From Marinibacterium sp. (GTDB taxonomy: Bacteria > Pseudomonadota > Alphaproteobacteria > Rhodobacterales > Rhodobacteraceae): 36,739 nt of DNA. The DNA lies in NCBI GenBank assembly GCA_025800215.1, contig JAOXSC010000201.1:1-36739 (forward strand), in the 5' to 3' direction. Below are positions 25,165 through 33,542 of the stretch, piece after piece. The number at the start of each line of letters is the position of its first letter. The stretch's first letter is position 1. The notes below the pieces were generated by a model. That model ran no database searches and was not told the origin of the DNA. It worked only from the letters and a program-made list of their open reading frames with translations. The position numbers and the translations under genes are program-made.

Positions 25165-26429
25165 ATGAAAGACCTCGACACCATTCCCGCCCTGATGGCT
25201 GATCTTGGCGCGCGCGCGCAGGCCGCGTCGCGCGTGCTGGCGTCGACCCCGGCCGAGGTCAAGACCGCCGCGCTGATGGCGGCGGCCGATGCGGTCTGGG
25301 CGCGCCGGGCCGAGATCATTGCCGCCAACGCGCTGGATCTGGACTATGGCCGCGACAAGGGGCTGAGCGATGCGATGATGGACCGGCTGATGCTGGACGA
25401 CGCGCGCATTTCGGCCATGGCCGATGGGCTGCGCAACGTGGCGGGCCAACCCGATCCCGTGGGCGCCGTGATGGCCGACTGGGACCGGCCCACGGGGTTG
25501 AACTCCAGCGCGTGCGCACGCCGCTGGGGGTGATCGGCGTGATCTATGAAAGCCGCCCCAACGTGACGGCGGATGCCGGCGCGCTGTGCCTGAAATCGGG
25601 CAATGCAGTGATCCTGCGCGGCGGATCTGAGAGCTTTCATTCCTCGGGTGCCATCCATGCCTGTCTGGCCGAAGGGCTGCGCAGCGCGGGCCTGCCCGAA
25701 GACGCCATCCAGCTTGTGCCCACCCGCGACCGCGCAGCCGTGTCCGAGCTGCTGACCATGACAGACACGGTGGATGTGATCGTGCCGCGCGGCGGCAAGG
25801 GGCTGGTGGGGCTGGTGCAGCGCGAGGCGCGCGTGCCGGTCTTTGCCCATCTCGAAGGGATCGTGCATATCTATCTCGATAAATCGGCCGATCCCGAAAC
25901 CGCGCTGCGGGTGGTGATGAACGCCAAGACCCGCCGCACCGGGATCTGCGGCGCCGCAGAATGTCTGCTGGTGCACAAGGATATTGCTGACACCATCGGT
26001 CAGGGCGTGATCCGCGCGCTTGTCGATGCGGGGGTCGAGGTCCGCGCCGATGCGACCCTGTCGGGCATCGAAGGGACCACGCCGGCCAGTGATGACGACT
26101 GGGGGCGCGAATATCTCGACATGATCATCGCCGCGCGCTGCGTGGACAGTGTCGAAGACGCGATCGACCATATCACCCGCTACGGGTCGCAGCATACCGA
26201 TTGCATCATTGCCGAAGATGGCGAAGCGGTGGATCAGTTCTTTGCCCGGCTCGACAGTGCAATCTTGATGCACAACGCCTCCACCCAGTTTGCCGATGGT
26301 GGCGAATTCGGCATGGGCGCCGAGATCGGCATTGCCACGGGCAAGATGCATGCGCGTGGCCCGGTGGGTGCCGAACAGCTGACCAGCTTCAAATATCTGG
26401 TGCGGGGCCAGGGCACGGTACGTGCCTGA
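25165..26429 (+). pseudogene. proA: Gamma-glutamyl phosphate reductase ProA, disrupted by a one-base frameshift
   Basis: ProA reduces glutamyl phosphate to the semialdehyde with NADPH, the second step of proline synthesis. Frame 1 from ATG 25165 gives the normal N-terminal part up to DWDRPTGLN (about residue 113) and then runs out of family sequence, ending at 25533. Family sequence resumes in another frame at [15 protein letters not shown] and continues to 26429, with catalytic Cys in [11 protein letters not shown] and the ProA end [14 protein letters not shown]. One base is missing at about 25503-25504: AAC-TCC-AG should read AAC-xTC-CAG. The full length of 1265 nt is one short of 422 codons. 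Either the gene is inactive or the base was lost in sequencing. Confidence 0.93.
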
Positions 26430-26490
26430 GCCACGGGCTGTGCGGCGGGCCCATTCACGCCGCAGGCGGGGTGGCGAAGGCCGGGCAAGG

Positions 26491-26512
26491 GCCGGGATCC
26501 TGCGATCCCGGC
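26491..26512. terminator. Hairpin between convergent proA and chpT
   Basis: GCCGGGATC (26491-26499) pairs perfectly with GATCCCGGC (26504-26512) around CTGC. It lies between the two convergent stops (26429 and 26527), without a T-tract on either side, and may serve both genes. Confidence 0.55.
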
Positions 26513-26526
26513 AGCGGCGGCGTGCC

Positions 26527-27135
26527 TTAGAAATGCACCGACACTGCTTCGGCGTCGTAGCGGGCGTAAAGCGCGCGGCCCAGATCGCGGCAAACTTCGG
26601 GGAGCAGCGCAAACTGCACCTGCGCCGCGGTGACATTGGCGATCTGGTCGTCGCGGTTCAGATCTTCCCACAATTCGGGATCGGGGTTCACCCGTGGGCC
26701 GGTGCCGCGCACATGCCAGTCGCCATAGACGCGGTCGACCTCGATCTTGCCGCCGAAGGGCAGGGCGGTTTCGCAGCACTGGATGCCCAGAAACGCAATC
26801 TGCACATCGGCGCGCGTGCAGTCTTCGTTCACATGCCATTCCACCTCGTACCGGCCATTGCTGTCGTAAAGATCAAAGATCAGGTTCTGGATGTCGTTCA
26901 GCGGGATGATCGCCTGCGTCGCACGCCCATAGGCCATGCGGAAAAAGCGGATCCGCGCGCCCGCGCTGTCGGCGCTGTCCGAGATCAAACCGACCTCTTC
27001 GCCCGAACTGGCCGCGCTGCTCTGGCTCATGTCCAGCAGTTCGATCCCGTTGGCGATCGCCCCGATGGGCGAGGTCAGATCGTGGCAGATCCGCGATCCG
27101 ATCAAACTGGCCAGGTTGAGATTACTTTGCCCCAT
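26527..27135 (-). CDS. chpT: Histidine phosphotransfer protein ChpT
   Basis: ChpT passes phosphate from the hybrid kinase CckA to the response regulators CtrA and CpdR, controlling cell cycle, motility and gene-transfer-agent genes in alphaproteobacteria. The product has 202 residues. The dimerisation/phosphotransfer helix carries SRICHDLTSPIGAIANGIELL with the receiver His at residue 18, followed by a degenerate ATPase-like domain without N/G boxes, as in ChpT of Caulobacter. It is transcribed divergently from the DUF3553 gene, with only 26 nt between the starts. GGGGAAGAAG at 27140-27149 (minus-strand reading) precedes the ATG. Confidence 0.9.
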   Translation of the reverse strand: MGQSNLNLASLIGSRICHDLTSPIGAIANGIELLDMSQSSAASSGEEVGLISDSADSAGARIRFFRMAYGRATQAIIPLNDIQNLIFDLYDSNGRYEVEWHVNEDCTRADVQIAFLGIQCCETALPFGGKIEVDRVYGDWHVRGTGPRVNPDPELWEDLNRDDQIANVTAAQVQFALLPEVCRDLGRALYARYDAEAVSVHF

Positions 27136-27161
27136 CTTCTTCCCCTTGCTCGAGCGGTTCC

Positions 27162-27347
27162 ATGACCGATTTCAGTTCCATTCTGTCGCCCGGAATGCGT
27201 GTCCAACATCCCGATCACCCGGAATGGGGAATCGGACAGGTGCAATCCAACATCGCCGGTAAGATCACGGTGAATTTCCCCGAAGAGGGCAAGGTCGTGA
27301 TCGACGGCACGCGCGTTTTTCTCACGCCTGTCTTTGATGCGCCATAA
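27162..27347 (+). CDS. DUF3553 domain-containing small protein
   Basis: The product has 61 residues and matches the DUF3553 pattern almost end to end: LSPGMRVQHPDHPEWGIGQVQS, then GKITVNFPEEGKVVIDG and a final VFLTPVF. The all-beta look resembles a small SH3/CarD-like barrel, as also found fused to some UvrD helicases; a nucleic-acid-related role is only a guess. The start lies 26 nt from the divergent chpT start, a conserved-looking pairing. A CtrA-like site follows its stop at 27352-27366. Confidence 0.85.
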   Translation: MTDFSSILSPGMRVQHPDHPEWGIGQVQSNIAGKITVNFPEEGKVVIDGTRVFLTPVFDAP

Positions 27348-27351
27348 GCCG

Positions 27352-27366
27352 TTACGGAACCGTTAA
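27352..27366 (+). promoter_or_regulatory. Candidate CtrA-binding site upstream of olsB
   Basis: TTAC (27352-27355), seven bases (GGAACCG) and TTAA (27363-27366) match the CtrA consensus TTAA-N7-TTAA with one mismatch. It lies directly after the DUF3553 stop and 103 nt before the olsB start. A single site of this length can arise by chance. Confidence 0.35.
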
Positions 27367-27469
27367 GGATCCGCCGTCCCGTTGCGTTTTCCCCGATCCT
27401 GATGCGCGGGCGGTTGTGCTGGGGCGGGGCTGCTTGGTATCCCGACCCCGATCAGAGGAGACACCGCCC

Positions 27470-28216
27470 GTGACCACCGACCCCCAGTTCCGCGTCTCGC
27501 TGGCGCGCGATGCGCAAGAGATCAAAGCCGCGCAGCGCCTGCGCTATGATGTGTTCGTGCGCGAACTTGGCGGCGGGGGCGCGCTGGTGGATCATGAAAA
27601 CGGGCTCGAACGGGACCGGTTCGATCCCTATTTCGACCACATGCTGCTGACCGATCTGGCCAGCGACCGGGTGGTCGGGGTCTATCGACTGCTGCGCGAC
27701 GATCAGGCGCGCGCCATGGGGCAGTTCTATTCCGAAGACGAATATGACCTTGATCCGCTGCGCCGGTCGGGGCGCAAGCTGCTGGAACTTGGGCGGTCGT
27801 GCCTGCATCCTGATGTGCGGGGCGGCACGGCGATGTATCATCTGTGGGCCGGGCTGGCCGACTATGTGCGCGACCACGGGATCGAGGTGCTGTTCGGCGT
27901 GGCCAGCTTTCACGGCACCGATACGCAGGCCCTGGCCGAGCCGCTGTCCATGCTGCATGCCAACCACCTGGCGCCCGAGGATCTGCGCGTGCGCTCGCGC
28001 ACCTATCAGCCGATGGATCTGGTGGCCCCCGACCAGATCGACCGCCGGCGCGCCATGGTGAACACGCCGCAGCTGATCAAGGCCTATCTGCGGCTGGGGG
28101 GCTATGTGGGGGACGGGGCCTTTGTGGATCATGCGTTCAACACCACCGACGTGTGCCTGATCATGGATACCGAGCGGCTGAACGCCCGACAGAAACGCAT
28201 CTATACCGGGGCCTGA
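27470..28216 (+). CDS. olsB: L-ornithine N(alpha)-acyltransferase OlsB
   Basis: OlsB joins a 3-hydroxyacyl chain from acyl-ACP to the alpha-amino group of ornithine, giving lyso-ornithine lipid. The product has 248 residues with the GNAT-like OlsB/hemolysin-type pattern: AAQRLRYDVFVRELG, HMLLTDLASDRVVGVYRLL and RKLLELGRSCLHPDVRGG. GTG 27470 is chosen because AGAGGAG (27454-27460) lies 9 nt upstream; a longer frame from 27416 has no such site. It is followed after 1 nt by olsA, so both acylation enzymes are made together. Ornithine lipids replace phospholipids under phosphate limitation in many marine bacteria. Confidence 0.93.
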   Translation: MTTDPQFRVSLARDAQEIKAAQRLRYDVFVRELGGGGALVDHENGLERDRFDPYFDHMLLTDLASDRVVGVYRLLRDDQARAMGQFYSEDEYDLDPLRRSGRKLLELGRSCLHPDVRGGTAMYHLWAGLADYVRDHGIEVLFGVASFHGTDTQALAEPLSMLHANHLAPEDLRVRSRTYQPMDLVAPDQIDRRRAMVNTPQLIKAYLRLGGYVGDGAFVDHAFNTTDVCLIMDTERLNARQKRIYTGA

Positions 28217-28217
28217 C

Positions 28218-29060
28218 ATGAGCCCCACCTGGCACAGTGACGACCTGCCGGACTGGCAGGCTCTGGGTCCGGGCGGCTGGCTGCGGGTCGTGCTGCGCGG
28301 GGTGCCGCTGGCGCTGCTGGTCTTTGGCGGGCTGGCGGTTCTGCTGCTGGTGCGGCTGGTGGAACGGCCGCTCTGTGGGATGCATCGGCCCGTGACGCCG
28401 CATATCACGCGCTGTGTCTGTCGCGGGGCGCTGCGGATCCTGGGCATCCGGCTGACCGTGCATGGCACGGTGTCGGATCGGGCAGGGGCGCTGGTGGCGA
28501 ACCATGCATCGTGGCTTGATATCTTCACGCTGAATGCCTGTACGACACTTTATTTCGTCTCCAAAGCCGAGGTTGCATCCTGGCCCGGCATCGGCTGGCT
28601 GGCCCGCGCCACCGGCACCGTGTTCATCACCCGCGACCGCCGCGATGCGCGCGCGCAGACCGATCTGTTCCGCGCGCGGCTGGGGGCCGGGCATCGGCTG
28701 CTGTTCTTTCCCGAAGGCACATCCAGCGACGGGCGCCGGGTGCTGGGGTTCAAGCCCACGCTGTTTGCCGCTTTCTTCGATGACGGGCTGCGCGCGCATC
28801 TGGAGATCCAGCCTCTGACGGTGGTCTACACCGCCCCCAAAGGCCAGGACCGGCGATTCTTTGGCTGGTGGGGCGATATGGGGTTCGAGCCTCATCTGCT
28901 TCAGGTGCTGGCCCGCAAGGGGCGCGGTGCGGTCGATATTCATGCCCATCCGCCGGTCTGCGTGCGGGATTTTGCCGACCGTAAGGCACTGGCCCGACAG
29001 CTGGAAACCACTGTACGGGTGCCGCTTTCACAGGCAATTGAAGCGGATCCGATCCCTTAG
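28218..29060 (+). CDS. olsA: Lyso-ornithine lipid O-acyltransferase OlsA (PlsC-like)
   Basis: OlsA adds the second acyl chain to lyso-ornithine lipid; some homologues also acylate lysophosphatidic acid. The product has 280 residues with an N-terminal membrane anchor (VPLALLVFGGLAVLLLV), the catalytic HX4D box NHASWLD (95-101), and FPEGTSSDG (164-172) for acceptor binding, as in the PlsC family. ATG 28218 lies one base beyond the olsB stop. Assignment to ornithine lipid rather than glycerolipid rests on the olsB neighbour. After the stop comes an AT-rich stretch leading to bfd. Confidence 0.93.
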   Translation: MSPTWHSDDLPDWQALGPGGWLRVVLRGVPLALLVFGGLAVLLLVRLVERPLCGMHRPVTPHITRCVCRGALRILGIRLTVHGTVSDRAGALVANHASWLDIFTLNACTTLYFVSKAEVASWPGIGWLARATGTVFITRDRRDARAQTDLFRARLGAGHRLLFFPEGTSSDGRRVLGFKPTLFAAFFDDGLRAHLEIQPLTVVYTAPKGQDRRFFGWWGDMGFEPHLLQVLARKGRGAVDIHAHPPVCVRDFADRKALARQLETTVRVPLSQAIEADPIP

Positions 29061-29082
29061 TAAAAAACTCGGGTTGCTTTAT

Positions 29083-29099
29083 CTGATTTTTTCGATCAG
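29083..29099 (+). promoter_or_regulatory. Palindrome upstream of bfd, possible iron-responsive site
   Basis: CTGAT (29083-29087), 7 nt and ATCAG (29095-29099) form a palindrome that includes TGA-N9-TCA, the shape reported for RirA/Iron-Rhodo-box iron-control sites in alphaproteobacteria. It lies 43 nt before bfd. With its run of six T the stretch could instead be part of an olsA 3' end. Evidence is motif shape only. Confidence 0.35.
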
Positions 29100-29141
29100 G
29101 TTTCTGGGCAGGATCAACCTGAGCCCGCAAGACCTGACACC

Positions 29142-29384
29142 ATGATCATCTGTCACTGCCAGCGTATCTCGCACGAAGACATCGACCACGCCATCGACTG
29201 GATGCGCGCATCGGACGAACATGTGATGATCACACCCGGAAAGATCTATCGCGCGCTTGGGAAGTCCCCTGAATGCGGCGGCTGCATGCCGCTGTTTCTG
29301 AGCCATGTTCAAGCCAACCCCAACGCCGCGGTTCCGGCCGAACTGGCCAATCTGCGGGGCAAGCGGCGCGTGCGCGCGGGCTGA
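29142..29384 (+). CDS. bfd: Bacterioferritin-associated ferredoxin-like [2Fe-2S] protein
   Basis: Bfd reduces the iron core of bacterioferritin so that iron can be released to the cytosol. The product has 80 residues. The four cluster ligands are placed as in the BFD domain: C4 and C6 (CHC) near the N-terminus, then C45 and C48 in ECGGC, with the short helices between. The C-terminus is longer and basic (RGKRRVR). The gene lies 81 nt after olsA and about 150 nt before bfr, both on the plus strand; bfr probably also has its own promoter. Confidence 0.9.
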   Translation: MIICHCQRISHEDIDHAIDWMRASDEHVMITPGKIYRALGKSPECGGCMPLFLSHVQANPNAAVPAELANLRGKRRVRAG

Positions 29385-29471
29385 TCAAGTCAGGCCACAC
29401 CGCTGCACATGTCCGGTGCCGAGGGTCAAAAGATGTGCAGCTGATTTGCGTCAGTTGCGAGTTGTTAGCGC

Positions 29472-29499
29472 TTGCTTGACGGAAAAAATAGCCTATCCT
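29472..29499 (+). promoter_or_regulatory. Possible bfr promoter
   Basis: TTGCTT (29472-29477) and TATCCT (29494-29499) are 16 nt apart, 37 nt before the bfr start. An overlapping TTGACG (29476-29481) is too close to this -10. Match to consensus is fair. Confidence 0.35.
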
Positions 29500-29536
29500 T
29501 CCTCCACGCCAACCCTACGTCAGCGAGGAATACACG

Positions 29537-30025
29537 ATGAAGGGCGACCCCAAGGTCATTGAATATCTTAACAAATCCCTGCGTCATGAGCTAACTGCGG
29601 TCAGCCAGTACTGGCTGCATTACCGCCTGCAGGAAGACTGGGGCCTGGGCCATATGGCCGCCAAAAGCCGCGAAGAAAGCATCGAAGAGATGAACCACGC
29701 GGACAAGCTGATCGAGCGGATCATCTTCCTGGGCGGGCACCCCAACCTGCAGCAGCTTGACCCGCTGCGCATCGGCCAGACCCCCAAGGAAACGCTGGAA
29801 TGCGATCTCGCCGCCGAGGTCGACGCCCGCGCGCTTTACAAAGAAGCACGCGAAGCCTGTCAGGCGGCTGGCGACTACGTCACCATGGCGATGTTCGAAA
29901 CACTTCTGGCGGATGAAGAAGGTCACATCGACTTTCTTGAAACCCAGCTGGAGCTGCACGACCGCCTGGGCGAACAGGCTTATGCCCAGCTCAACGCATC
30001 GAAAATGGACGCGCCCGAAGGCTGA
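29537..30025 (+). CDS. bfr: Bacterioferritin
   Basis: Bfr forms a 24-subunit cage that oxidises and stores iron. The product has 162 residues. The ferroxidase ligands E18, E51, H54, E94, E127 and H130 are all present at the E. coli positions, and the haem ligand M52 is conserved ([14 protein letters not shown]), so this is a true haem-binding active subunit. The start at 29537 follows a GAGGAA site at 29524-29529. It is paired with bfd upstream and followed by a strong terminator. Confidence 0.96.
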   Translation: MKGDPKVIEYLNKSLRHELTAVSQYWLHYRLQEDWGLGHMAAKSREESIEEMNHADKLIERIIFLGGHPNLQQLDPLRIGQTPKETLECDLAAEVDARALYKEAREACQAAGDYVTMAMFETLLADEEGHIDFLETQLELHDRLGEQAYAQLNASKMDAPEG

Positions 30026-30051
30026 GCGCACCCTGCGTAAGACAATCAAAA

Positions 30052-30074
30052 GGGGGCCGCGCGGCCCCCTTTTT
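30052..30074. terminator. Bidirectional terminator between bfr and the minus-strand exported protein
   Basis: GGGGGCC (30052-30058) and GGCCCCC (30063-30069) form the stem around GCGC, followed by TTTTT (30070-30074). On the other side AAAA precedes the stem, so it can stop transcripts from both bfr and the convergent gene. Confidence 0.85.
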
Positions 30075-30094
30075 CATGCGCAGGGCATGCGGGT

Positions 30095-30526
30095 TCAGGG
30101 CGCAAGCTGGGTGGTACTCGGCACGCAGGTGCCGGTGCCATAGGGGCGGTTGTCATATCCGCTGACTTCACCCGACAGGCGCAGCTTGCGGCTGGATTCG
30201 TCAAACCGCCCGTCAAAGGTAAGGGTCAGGACTTCGGCCCCGCGCGCAGGCACATTCGCCACCCGCCATTTCAGGCGCACGCGCGATTTGCCCAGATCGC
30301 GGAATTCGGCCTCGATCGGGTGGCCATGGACGGAATTGATGATGGGGCCGTAGACATGGGCGGTCTTGGTGGCGCGGTGATAGGAAATGATCACGCGGGG
30401 CGGAATGATGCCGTAGCGTTCGGAACTGGTCATCTTGCAATCATAGACAACCGGCGCCGAGCTGGCCGACGCCTCAAACGCACCAAGGCCAAGCCCAATG
30501 ACGGCGGCAAGAAGGAATTGTTTCAA
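30095..30526 (-). CDS. Small exported protein of unknown function
   Basis: The product has about 143 residues and a signal peptide (KQFLLAAVIGLGLGAFEASA, cleavage before SSAP). The mature part is beta-rich with two cysteines far apart (in VVYDCKM and GTGTCVPS), which could form a disulfide. TTG 30526 is preferred as start because GAGG (complement of 30535-30538) lies 8 nt upstream and the signal peptide begins there; another in-frame TTG is at 30544. I recognise no family. It converges with bfr and diverges from rpsB. Confidence 0.75.
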   Translation of the reverse strand: MKQFLLAAVIGLGLGAFEASASSAPVVYDCKMTSSERYGIIPPRVIISYHRATKTAHVYGPIINSVHGHPIEAEFRDLGKSRVRLKWRVANVPARGAEVLTLTFDGRFDESSRKLRLSGEVSGYDNRPYGTGTCVPSTTQLAP

Positions 30527-30657
30527 TATCGGATCCTCGGACAAATACGGGGCTGGTCGTGGCCGGTAGGGGGCCGCCCCTCATGACATCCAAACATATG
30601 ATGGTTCCGCTGACCAGCGTCAGGTGTGCCACACCCTTCGGCACAGGATTTCTGCAC

Positions 30658-30686
30658 TTGCATCGCGCGCGCGCCTCGCTTATACG
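30658..30686 (+). promoter_or_regulatory. Promoter of rpsB-tsf
   Basis: TTGCAT (30658-30663), 17 nt and TATACG (30681-30686) predict a start near 30693 and a leader of about 115 nt. The leader contains GGGGGAGACATCCCC (30734-30748), able to form a hairpin, and a CCCGC/GCGGG pair just before it. Confidence 0.5.
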
Positions 30687-30808
30687 CGCGCCATTCATCC
30701 CGCAGGCGGGGTTTGGGCCGTTCGGGGGAGACATCCCCGACAGTCCGCCGGTTGGAGCATCCGCTCTCACACCCCCGCCAAGGCAGAAACCGGAAAAGGA
30801 TACGCATA

Positions 30809-31600
30809 ATGGCTCTTCCCGAGTTCACTCTGCGTCAGCTGCTCGAAGCTGGCGTTCACTTCGGTCACCAGACTCAACGCTGGAACCCGCGCATGGGGCC
30901 CTATATCTACGGCTCGCGCAACGGCATCCACATTCTTGACCTGACGCAGACGGTTCCCATGCTGGACCAGGCACTGCAGGCGATCCGTGACACCGTCGCC
31001 AAAGGCGGCCGCGTGCTGTTCGTCGGCACCAAGCGTCAGGCCGCGCAGCCCATCGCGGATGCGGCCGAGCGTTCGGCACAGTACTACATGAACCACCGCT
31101 GGCTGGGCGGCACGCTCACCAACTGGAAAACCGTGTCCCAGTCGATCCAGCGCCTGCGCAGCATCGACGAGACCATGGAAGCCGGTGCCGAAGGCCTGAC
31201 CAAGAAAGAGCGTCTGGGCATGGAGCGTGACCAGGCCAAGCTGCACGCGTCGCTGGGCGGGATCCGCGAAATGGGCGGCACGCCCGACCTGCTGTTCGTC
31301 ATCGACGTCAAGAAAGAAGCGCTGGCCATCGCCGAAGCCAACAAGCTGGGCATCCCGGTTGTGGCCGTGGTCGACACCAACTGCTCGCCCGATGGCGTGG
31401 ATTACGTGATCCCCGGCAACGACGACGCGGCACGCGCGATTGCTCTGTATTGCGACCTGGCGGCCCGTGCTGCTCTGGACGGCATGACCGCGCAGCTGGG
31501 TGCAGCTGGCGTTGACCTGGGCGAAATGGAAGAAGCCCTGGAAGAAGAGCTTGCCGTGGAAGAGGCCCCCGCGACCGAGGAAACCCCGGCCGAGGCGTAA
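30809..31600 (+). CDS. rpsB: 30S ribosomal protein S2
   Basis: The product has 263 residues: [29 protein letters not shown] at the start, FVGTKRQA, the coiled-coil region with [17 protein letters not shown], and [21 protein letters not shown] are classic S2. The acidic C-terminal tail ([18 protein letters not shown]-like) is long, as common in alphaproteobacteria. ATG 30809 follows AAAAGGA at 30794-30800; the longer open frame to 30626 is leader. It is followed by tsf after 160 nt with a hairpin between, the usual gene order. Confidence 0.97.
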   Translation: MALPEFTLRQLLEAGVHFGHQTQRWNPRMGPYIYGSRNGIHILDLTQTVPMLDQALQAIRDTVAKGGRVLFVGTKRQAAQPIADAAERSAQYYMNHRWLGGTLTNWKTVSQSIQRLRSIDETMEAGAEGLTKKERLGMERDQAKLHASLGGIREMGGTPDLLFVIDVKKEALAIAEANKLGIPVVAVVDTNCSPDGVDYVIPGNDDAARAIALYCDLAARAALDGMTAQLGAAGVDLGEMEEALEEELAVEEAPATEETPAEA

Positions 31601-31621
31601 GCCTGTCACAGAATTGACACG

Positions 31622-31645
31622 CGGGGCAGGCTAAGACCTGCCCCG
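31622..31645 (+). terminator. Hairpin between rpsB and tsf (attenuator-like)
   Basis: CGGGGCAGG (31622-31630) pairs perfectly with CCTGCCCCG (31637-31645) around CTAAGA, 21 nt after the rpsB stop. No T-tract follows, so it may lower or adjust read-through into tsf, or protect the rpsB message end. Confidence 0.5.
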
Positions 31646-31760
31646 TAGCGGATCCCCAGGGGTCCCACAGATGTTTCTGACACACCCGGTTGCCCCGGCC
31701 CCCGACATGCGGGCGGCGCAGGGATCCCGCAACCGGCGCGATATTTGAGGAGAGCCAAAA

Positions 31761-32636
31761 ATGGCAATCACCGCATCCATGGTCAAGGAACTGCGCGAAG
31801 CAACCGGCGCAGGCATGATGGACGCCAAGAAGGCACTGACCGAAACCGATGGCGACATGGAAGCCGCCGTTGACTGGCTGCGCACCAAGGGCCTGGCCAA
31901 AGCGGCCAAGAAATCGGGCCGTACCGCTGCCGAAGGTCTTGTGGCCGTTGTGGTCGAAGGCAACAAAGGTGTCGCGGTCGAGGTGAACTCGGAAACCGAC
32001 TTTGTCGCCAAGAACGCCGAATTCCAAGAGATGGTTTCGGGCATCGCCAAAGCCGCTCTGGGCGTGGCAGATGTTGACGCGCTGAAAGCGGCCGACATGG
32101 GCGGCAAGACCGTCGAAGCCGTGGTGACCGACAAGATCGCCACCATCGGCGAAAACATGTCGCTGCGTCGCATGGCGTCGATCGAAGGCGAAACCGTCGT
32201 GACCTATGTGCACAACGCTGTTGTTGACGGCATGGGCAAGATCGGTGTGGTTGTGGCCATGAACGGTGGCGACGAAACCATCGGCAAGCAGATCGCCATG
32301 CACATCGCTGCTGTGAACCCCGCAGCCCTGTCGGCTGACGATCTGGATGCAGATGTGGTCGAAAAGGAAAAGCAGGTTCAGATGGACATTGCCCGCGAAA
32401 GCGGCAAGCCCGAGCAGGTCATCGAAAAGATGATCGAAGGCCGGATGAAGAAATTCGTCGCCGAAGCCACTCTGCTGAACCAGCAATTCGTCGTGAACCC
32501 CGACCTGACGGTCGAGGCCGCGGCGAAAGAAGCCGGTGCCACCATCACCGGGTTCGTGCGCCTGGAAGTCGGCGAAGGCATCGAGAAGAAAGAAGAAGAC
32601 TTCGCCGCCGAAGTCGCCAAGGCCGCTCAGGGCTAA
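31761..32636 (+). CDS. tsf: Translation elongation factor Ts
   Basis: EF-Ts exchanges GDP for GTP on EF-Tu. The product has 291 residues. The N-terminal UBA-like part has [19 protein letters not shown], followed by the core with [13 protein letters not shown] and MHIAAVNP, and a coiled-coil/C-terminal part with QPEQ-type helices ending in [16 protein letters not shown] at 31748-31755 precedes ATG 31761. It is followed by a very good terminator. Confidence 0.97.
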   Translation: MAITASMVKELREATGAGMMDAKKALTETDGDMEAAVDWLRTKGLAKAAKKSGRTAAEGLVAVVVEGNKGVAVEVNSETDFVAKNAEFQEMVSGIAKAALGVADVDALKAADMGGKTVEAVVTDKIATIGENMSLRRMASIEGETVVTYVHNAVVDGMGKIGVVVAMNGGDETIGKQIAMHIAAVNPAALSADDLDADVVEKEKQVQMDIARESGKPEQVIEKMIEGRMKKFVAEATLLNQQFVVNPDLTVEAAAKEAGATITGFVRLEVGEGIEKKEEDFAAEVAKAAQG

Positions 32637-32660
32637 GCCCCGCCGCCTGGATGTTTTCAA

Positions 32661-32690
32661 ACCGACCATCTTCGGATGGTCGGTTTTTTT
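32661..32690 (+). terminator. Rho-independent terminator of rpsB-tsf
   Basis: ACCGACCATC (32661-32670) pairs with GATGGTCGGT (32675-32684) around the stable TTCG tetraloop, followed by a run of seven T (32684-32690). Confidence 0.93.
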
Positions 32691-32714
32691 GTGTCTTAAC
32701 CTCTGGGGGCCGTG

Positions 32715-33494
32715 ATGGCTGAACTGGACGAGCTTTTGACCGCGGCGCTGGATCTGGCCGATGCCGGGGGTGCGGTGGCGCGTGAGGCGTGGCGCGGCGA
32801 TCTGGCGGTGCGCTACAAACCGGACGGGTCGTCGCTGACCCAGGCCGATCTGGATATCGAAGCGCTGTGGCGCGATCGGATCAGCGCGCGCTATCCCACC
32901 CATGCCATTCTGGGCGAGGAGTATGGCGATCAGGGCGGCGACAGCGCCTATACATGGGTGCTCGACCCGATCGACGGGACACGGCAGTTCGGCACCGGGT
33001 TGCTGGACTTTGCGTCTCTGATTGCGCTGTGCCGGGACGGTGAGCCGGTGATCGGGGTGATTGATCTGCCGATGATCGGGTTGCGGTTCTCGGCCGCCCT
33101 TGGGATGGGCACGTGGTTTGACGGGCGGCAGGTGCGCGCAGCGCCCTGCACGGATCTGAACACGGCGCGCATCGGGCTGGCCAACCATGACAGCTTTCCC
33201 GGCGCGTCTGGCGCGGTCTATGACGCGCTGCGCGGGCAGGGGCGGTTGCGGGCCTTTGATGGCGGATCGCCGGCCTATGGATCTCTGGCGCGGGGGCTTC
33301 TGGATGTCTGCGTGAACGGGCTCGATCTTGAGGCGTTCGACATTTGTGCGCTCTGCCCGGTGGTGACCGAGGCCGGCGGCATCATCACCGACTGGCAGGG
33401 CGGTGCGCTGACGCTGGACTCGGCCGGGGGCATCGTCGCCTCGGCCAATGCGGCACTGCATGACCAGGTGCTTGAGGCGATCAACGCGGCCTGA
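32715..33494 (+). CDS. Inositol monophosphatase family protein
   Basis: The product has 259 residues. It has the two metal-binding signatures of the magnesium-dependent lithium-sensitive phosphatase fold: GEE (67-69) and WVLDPIDGTR (81-90), plus a C-terminal FDICALCPVVTEAGG. Members hydrolyse inositol phosphate, histidinol phosphate (HisN) or PAP; the 260-residue length and DPIDGTRQF context fit HisN-like enzymes, but this cannot be fixed by eye. ATG 32715 is used; a GTG three bases earlier is equally possible (TCTGGGGG at 32702-32709). It is flanked by the tsf terminator and converges with the LuxR-type gene. Confidence 0.9.
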   Translation: MAELDELLTAALDLADAGGAVAREAWRGDLAVRYKPDGSSLTQADLDIEALWRDRISARYPTHAILGEEYGDQGGDSAYTWVLDPIDGTRQFGTGLLDFASLIALCRDGEPVIGVIDLPMIGLRFSAALGMGTWFDGRQVRAAPCTDLNTARIGLANHDSFPGASGAVYDALRGQGRLRAFDGGSPAYGSLARGLLDVCVNGLDLEAFDICALCPVVTEAGGIITDWQGGALTLDSAGGIVASANAALHDQVLEAINAA

Positions 33495-33503
33495 CACCGG
33501 CCC

Positions 33504-33542
33504 AAAAACAGGAGGAGCCGCACCCGGGGATGGTGCGGCTCC
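33504..33542 (-). terminator. Rho-independent-type terminator on the minus strand
   Basis: An 11-bp perfect stem pairs 33514-33524 with 33532-33542 (GGAGCCGCACC/GGTGCGGCTCC). Reading the minus strand it is followed by TCCTGTTTTT. On the plus side only CTTGCTTGG follows, so the minus direction is favoured. Confidence 0.65.
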
